A DNA stretch of 6,126 nt from Chloroflexota bacterium. Lineage in GTDB: Bacteria; Chloroflexota; Anaerolineae; JAADDB01. The stretch is from contig JAADDB010000110.1 of NCBI GenBank assembly GCA_013154135.1, forward strand, positions 1-6,126, given 5' to 3'. Of this stretch, positions 3,588 through 6,126 are shown in pieces. The translations under genes were made by a program, and so were the position numbers. Under the pieces are notes generated by a model, which was not told where the DNA came from, ran no database searches, and saw only the letters and a program-made list of their open reading frames with translations. Positions within the stretch are counted from its first letter, which is position 1; the number at the start of each line of letters is the position of its first letter.

Positions 3588-6126
3588 ATGTTACATCGCC
3601 GTTTTATCCACTACGTTGTTTTCGTTCTTCTTTTCGTTTTGTTCGTTCATGGCCTCATCGCCGTTGCCCACGCTGGAGAGATTTCCACCTCTTTTATTCC
3701 CAAGGATCATCCAGTAGACAAACCTATGCCCAACGTCGGTGATGCGTCCCCGGATAATGTTGTCCAGGGGAAGGTTGGTGACAGCAATGGCCTCTATCGT
3801 ATTCTTGGTCCAGATACCGACGGTGTGGCGGATATCACGGACCTGGATGACGATAACGACGGCATACCGGATGAGGACGAGATTACATGCAATGACTTTG
3901 TTAAGGCGAATTTTGAGGATTATGCCGGACAGCCCACAAGTAGTGTGAATGATGGTAATCTGAAGATCGGTGCTTCCGTCTTCACCGTTACGCATCAAAC
4001 ATATGGAGATGCCACAATTAACACAGATGAAATATCCGACGCACATTATACTGGGGAGTATGGTGTGCGTGTAGGGCATCCCAGCGGTACAACAGGGACG
4101 TATGACGATAGAATCGAAACGACGTTTCAGTTCTCCGATTTGTTACGGAGCCCAAAATTTAGGATTAACGACATTGATTATGGGGATCATGTTATCGTCG
4201 AAGTATATGACGAGCACGGACAGATCATCAACATAACGTCCAGCATGTACAGTCTTTATTCCCCTACGATTGTCCAGGTAAATGGCAATGAATTCTATGC
4301 CGCGGATACAGATGGTTCGTCCAATAATTCTAGGTTGGGGACTGTGGACTTTGACTTCCAGGGTTATTCCGTTTCGAAGATCGTTTTCAAATACTGGGAT
4401 CCGGAAGCTTCGGGGACGGTTACTTACACGGAATTCAAAGCCATAGTGTGTGATTTTGACAAGGATGGGATCCCCAACTATTTGGACGTGGACTCGGATA
4501 ATGATGGCATCAGTGATCTTATTGAGAGTGGTCAGCCGGCTTCTCGCGATAGTAACAATGACGGGATGTTGGATGATACTACGGACAATGATCACGATGG
4601 TCTCATGTCTATTGTCGACGCAGATGACAACGACCCCGATTCCGGCGGTACAGTTACGCCGGTGGATTCCGATAATGACGGTCATCCAGATTATCTCGAC
4701 ATTGACGCGGATAATGACGGTATTGTTGATAATATTGAAGGGCAGACGACAGCCGGTTATACCGCTCCCACGGGAAATGATACGGATGGGGATGGTTTCG
4801 ATGACGCGTATGATGTGAACAACGGTGGTACGGCTGTTGTTCCTACGGATACAGATAACGATGGGACGCCCGATTACTTAGATCTGGACAGTGACAACGA
4901 TGGCGATAGTGATGCCTTGGAAGGTTGGGATACGGACAATGACGGTGTAGCGGATACTACACCGAGCGGAACAGACGCGGACGGTGACGGTCTGGATGAC
5001 GCGTACGATAACGACACCACAGCCGTCAACCCCACTAACGGCACGACCCCGAGTAGCTACCCCGACTTGGACGATCCCGGGGGGGATAGGGACTGGAGAG
5101 AGGCTTTGGCGGCCGATCTCTCCCTGGAGAAGACCGCGAATCCCACATCGGCTGTCCCGGGGGATACGGTCACGTTTGCTCTGGCCCTTACTAACGATGG
5201 GCCAGGCGACGCACCTGGGGTTCAAGTGACGGACCAACTTCCTTCCGGTTATACATATGTATCCAGCAGTGCCGGCCAAGGGACGTATGACAACAATACA
5301 GGCATATGGGATGTCGGAACCCTGTCCAGAGACAGCACGGTGACCCTGACCATTACAGTGACGGTCAACGGCAACGGGGATTACGAGAACACAGCAGAGG
5401 TTACTGCGTCAGACGCTGAGGATCCCGATAGCACGCCGAACAACGGTGATCCGACCGAGGATGATTACGCGTCCACTACCGTTACTGTTACACCTCAAGC
5501 GGACCTGGGGATTACCATCACGGATACGCCGGATCCGGTGAACGCTGGGGATCCGTTGACCTACACCCTGACCGTGTCCAACACGGGCCCGAGCGATGCG
5601 GAGACCATCACCGTGACCCTGGATTTGCCGTCGGATGTGACGTACGACGGGGCGTCGGGAGACGGGTGGACGTGCAGCGAGAGCGGCGGGACCGTGACGT
5701 GCACGCGGCCGAACGTGCCTGCGGGGACGACGGTGCCGGACATCACGGTGAACACCACGGTCAACAGCGACGTGCCGGACGGGACCACGCTCACGGCCGA
5801 TGCGGAGGTGGATTCCGCCACGCCGGACCCCACTCCGGACAATAACACGGACAGTGAGGAGACCACCGTCCAAGCGAGTGCAGACCTGGGCATCGAGATA
5901 ACCGACACCCCGGACCCGGTGAACGCAGGGGATCCGCTGACCTACACCCTGACCGTGAGTAACACAGGCCCGAGCGATGCAGAGACCATCACCGTGACCC
6001 TGGAGCTGCCGTCGGATGTGACGTACGACGGGGCGTCGGGAGACGGGTGGACGTGCAGTGAGAGCGGCGGGACCGTGACGTGCACGCGGCCGAACGTGCC
6101 TGCGGGGACCACGGTGCCTGACATCA
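3588..6126 (+). CDS. Secreted thrombospondin type 3-like / DUF11 repeat surface protein, 3'-truncated
   Basis: The frame runs 846 codons without a stop and leaves the window. Residues 1-29 are a signal peptide: HRR, a Val/Leu/Phe-rich core, then AHA with likely cleavage after Ala29. Residues 76-99 hold a first Asp-rich element (LDDDNDGIPDEDE). Residues 102-287 form a beta-type domain bounded by Cys101 and Cys288 (NFEDY, FRINDIDYGDHVIVEVYD). Residues 289-497 carry thrombospondin type 3-like DxDxDG repeats with full DxDNDGxPDYLDxDSDNDG units at 289, 360 and 421, which should bind Ca2+. DUF11 domains follow at about 510-638, 639-765 and 766 onward. DUF11 is an Ig-like beta-sandwich repeat of bacterial surface proteins. 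Cysteines occur only as pairs (101/288, 696/705, 823/832), consistent with disulfides outside the cell. The anchor or sorting signal would be in the missing C-terminus. The role (adhesin, stalk or S-layer-associated) cannot be assigned. GC is lower in the N-terminal half than in the DUF11 repeats. Confidence 0.92.
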   Translation, partial: MLHRRFIHYVVFVLLFVLFVHGLIAVAHAGEISTSFIPKDHPVDKPMPNVGDASPDNVVQGKVGDSNGLYRILGPDTDGVADITDLDDDNDGIPDEDEITCNDFVKANFEDYAGQPTSSVNDGNLKIGASVFTVTHQTYGDATINTDEISDAHYTGEYGVRVGHPSGTTGTYDDRIETTFQFSDLLRSPKFRINDIDYGDHVIVEVYDEHGQIINITSSMYSLYSPTIVQVNGNEFYAADTDGSSNNSRLGTVDFDFQGYSVSKIVFKYWDPEASGTVTYTEFKAIVCDFDKDGIPNYLDVDSDNDGISDLIESGQPASRDSNNDGMLDDTTDNDHDGLMSIVDADDNDPDSGGTVTPVDSDNDGHPDYLDIDADNDGIVDNIEGQTTAGYTAPTGNDTDGDGFDDAYDVNNGGTAVVPTDTDNDGTPDYLDLDSDNDGDSDALEGWDTDNDGVADTTPSGTDADGDGLDDAYDNDTTAVNPTNGTTPSSYPDLDDPGGDRDWREALAADLSLEKTANPTSAVPGDTVTFALALTNDGPGDAPGVQVTDQLPSGYTYVSSSAGQGTYDNNTGIWDVGTLSRDSTVTLTITVTVNGNGDYENTAEVTASDAEDPDSTPNNGDPTEDDYASTTVTVTPQADLGITITDTPDPVNAGDPLTYTLTVSNTGPSDAETITVTLDLPSDVTYDGASGDGWTCSESGGTVTCTRPNVPAGTTVPDITVNTTVNSDVPDGTTLTADAEVDSATPDPTPDNNTDSEETTVQASADLGIEITDTPDPVNAGDPLTYTLTVSNTGPSDAETITVTLELPSDVTYDGASGDGWTCSESGGTVTCTRPNVPAGTTVPDI
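4452..5084 (+). repeat. Degenerate calcium-binding (thrombospondin type 3-like) repeat block
   Basis: This is the coding block for residues 289-499 of the surface protein. Three units share the pattern D-x-D-x-DG-x-P-[ND]-Y-L-D-x-D-[SA]-DNDG followed by a Glu (residues 289, 360 and 421). They are separated by looser DxDxDG stretches such as DTDGDG and DADGDG. Recurrent codon strings of the type GATAATGACGGT make the repeats visible in the DNA as well. The strong Asp content makes this part of the protein very acidic. Confidence 0.85.
5502..6126 (+). repeat. Tandem 381-bp DUF11 repeat, second copy cut by window end
   Basis: Unit 1 spans 5502-5882 and unit 2 begins at 5883 in the same frame, a period of 381 bases (127 residues). 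Over the 244 bases of unit 2 that are visible I count about 22 differences from unit 1 by eye, roughly 91% identity, but only two amino-acid changes (Thr to Glu, Asp to Glu) in about 81 residues. Each unit holds a CSESGGTVTC segment. The preceding DUF11 domain (from about 5115) is clearly diverged and lacks cysteine. More copies probably lie to the right. Confidence 0.9.

Noticed and set aside
3591..4685. Long minus-strand frames of 162 and 180 codons (3591-4079, 4143-4685)
   Set aside because: They are antisense shadows of the surface-protein gene: Asp and Thr codons (GAT, GAC, ACG) read backwards give ATC, GTC and CGT and suppress stops, producing Ile/Val/Arg-rich nonsense.
4878..6124. Minus-strand frames of 60-154 codons over the DUF11 region, two of them sharing a repeated sequence
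   Set aside because: They mirror the 381-bp coding repeat on the plus strand; the plus frame has a signal peptide, strong ribosome binding site and recognised domains.

Overview
The window is a stretch of bacterial chromosome with four protein genes, two of them cut by the window edges. Strong GGAGG-type ribosome binding sites, a TlyA methyltransferase with an S4 domain, a UbiA-type prenyl-phosphate phosphoribosyltransferase, and a large secreted protein with calcium-binding and DUF11 repeats fit a GC-rich free-living bacterium. A thermophilic or environmental Chloroflexota- or Bacillota-like lineage is my guess, but nothing in the sequence settles the taxon.

Layout: (1) 1-1185 (+) is the 3' part of a radical SAM protein, open at the left edge, with an unusual CX4CX2C cluster motif. 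(2) 1309-2145 (-) is tlyA, a complete 278-residue S4/FtsJ-type rRNA 2'-O-methyltransferase, convergent with gene 1. (3) 2146-2378 is a divergent intergenic region with several inverted repeats, including two mutually exclusive pairings just before the next gene. (4) 2379-3251 (+) is a complete 290-residue integral membrane UbiA-family protein of the decaprenyl-phosphate phosphoribosyltransferase type. (5) 3252-3587 is an AT-richer regulatory stretch with a perfect -10 box, a long 5'-UTR stem-loop and a strong ribosome binding site. (6) 3588-6126 (+) is a secreted repeat protein. It has 846 visible codons without a stop and runs off the right edge: signal peptide, a short Asp-rich segment, an inserted beta-type domain, thrombospondin-type-3-like DxDxDG repeats, then at least three DUF11 domains, the last two being near-identical 127-residue units.

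The genes do not form an obvious operon. TlyA acts on the ribosome. The UbiA-type enzyme makes a lipid-linked pentose phosphate precursor in the membrane. The large protein is exported and probably displayed on the surface. The radical SAM protein has no assignable substrate. No mobile element, tRNA, rRNA or CRISPR array was seen. I found no convincing novel multi-gene system. The items most worth checking are the two leader-RNA structures, the architecture and repeat evolution of the surface protein, and the spacing of the radical SAM motif.
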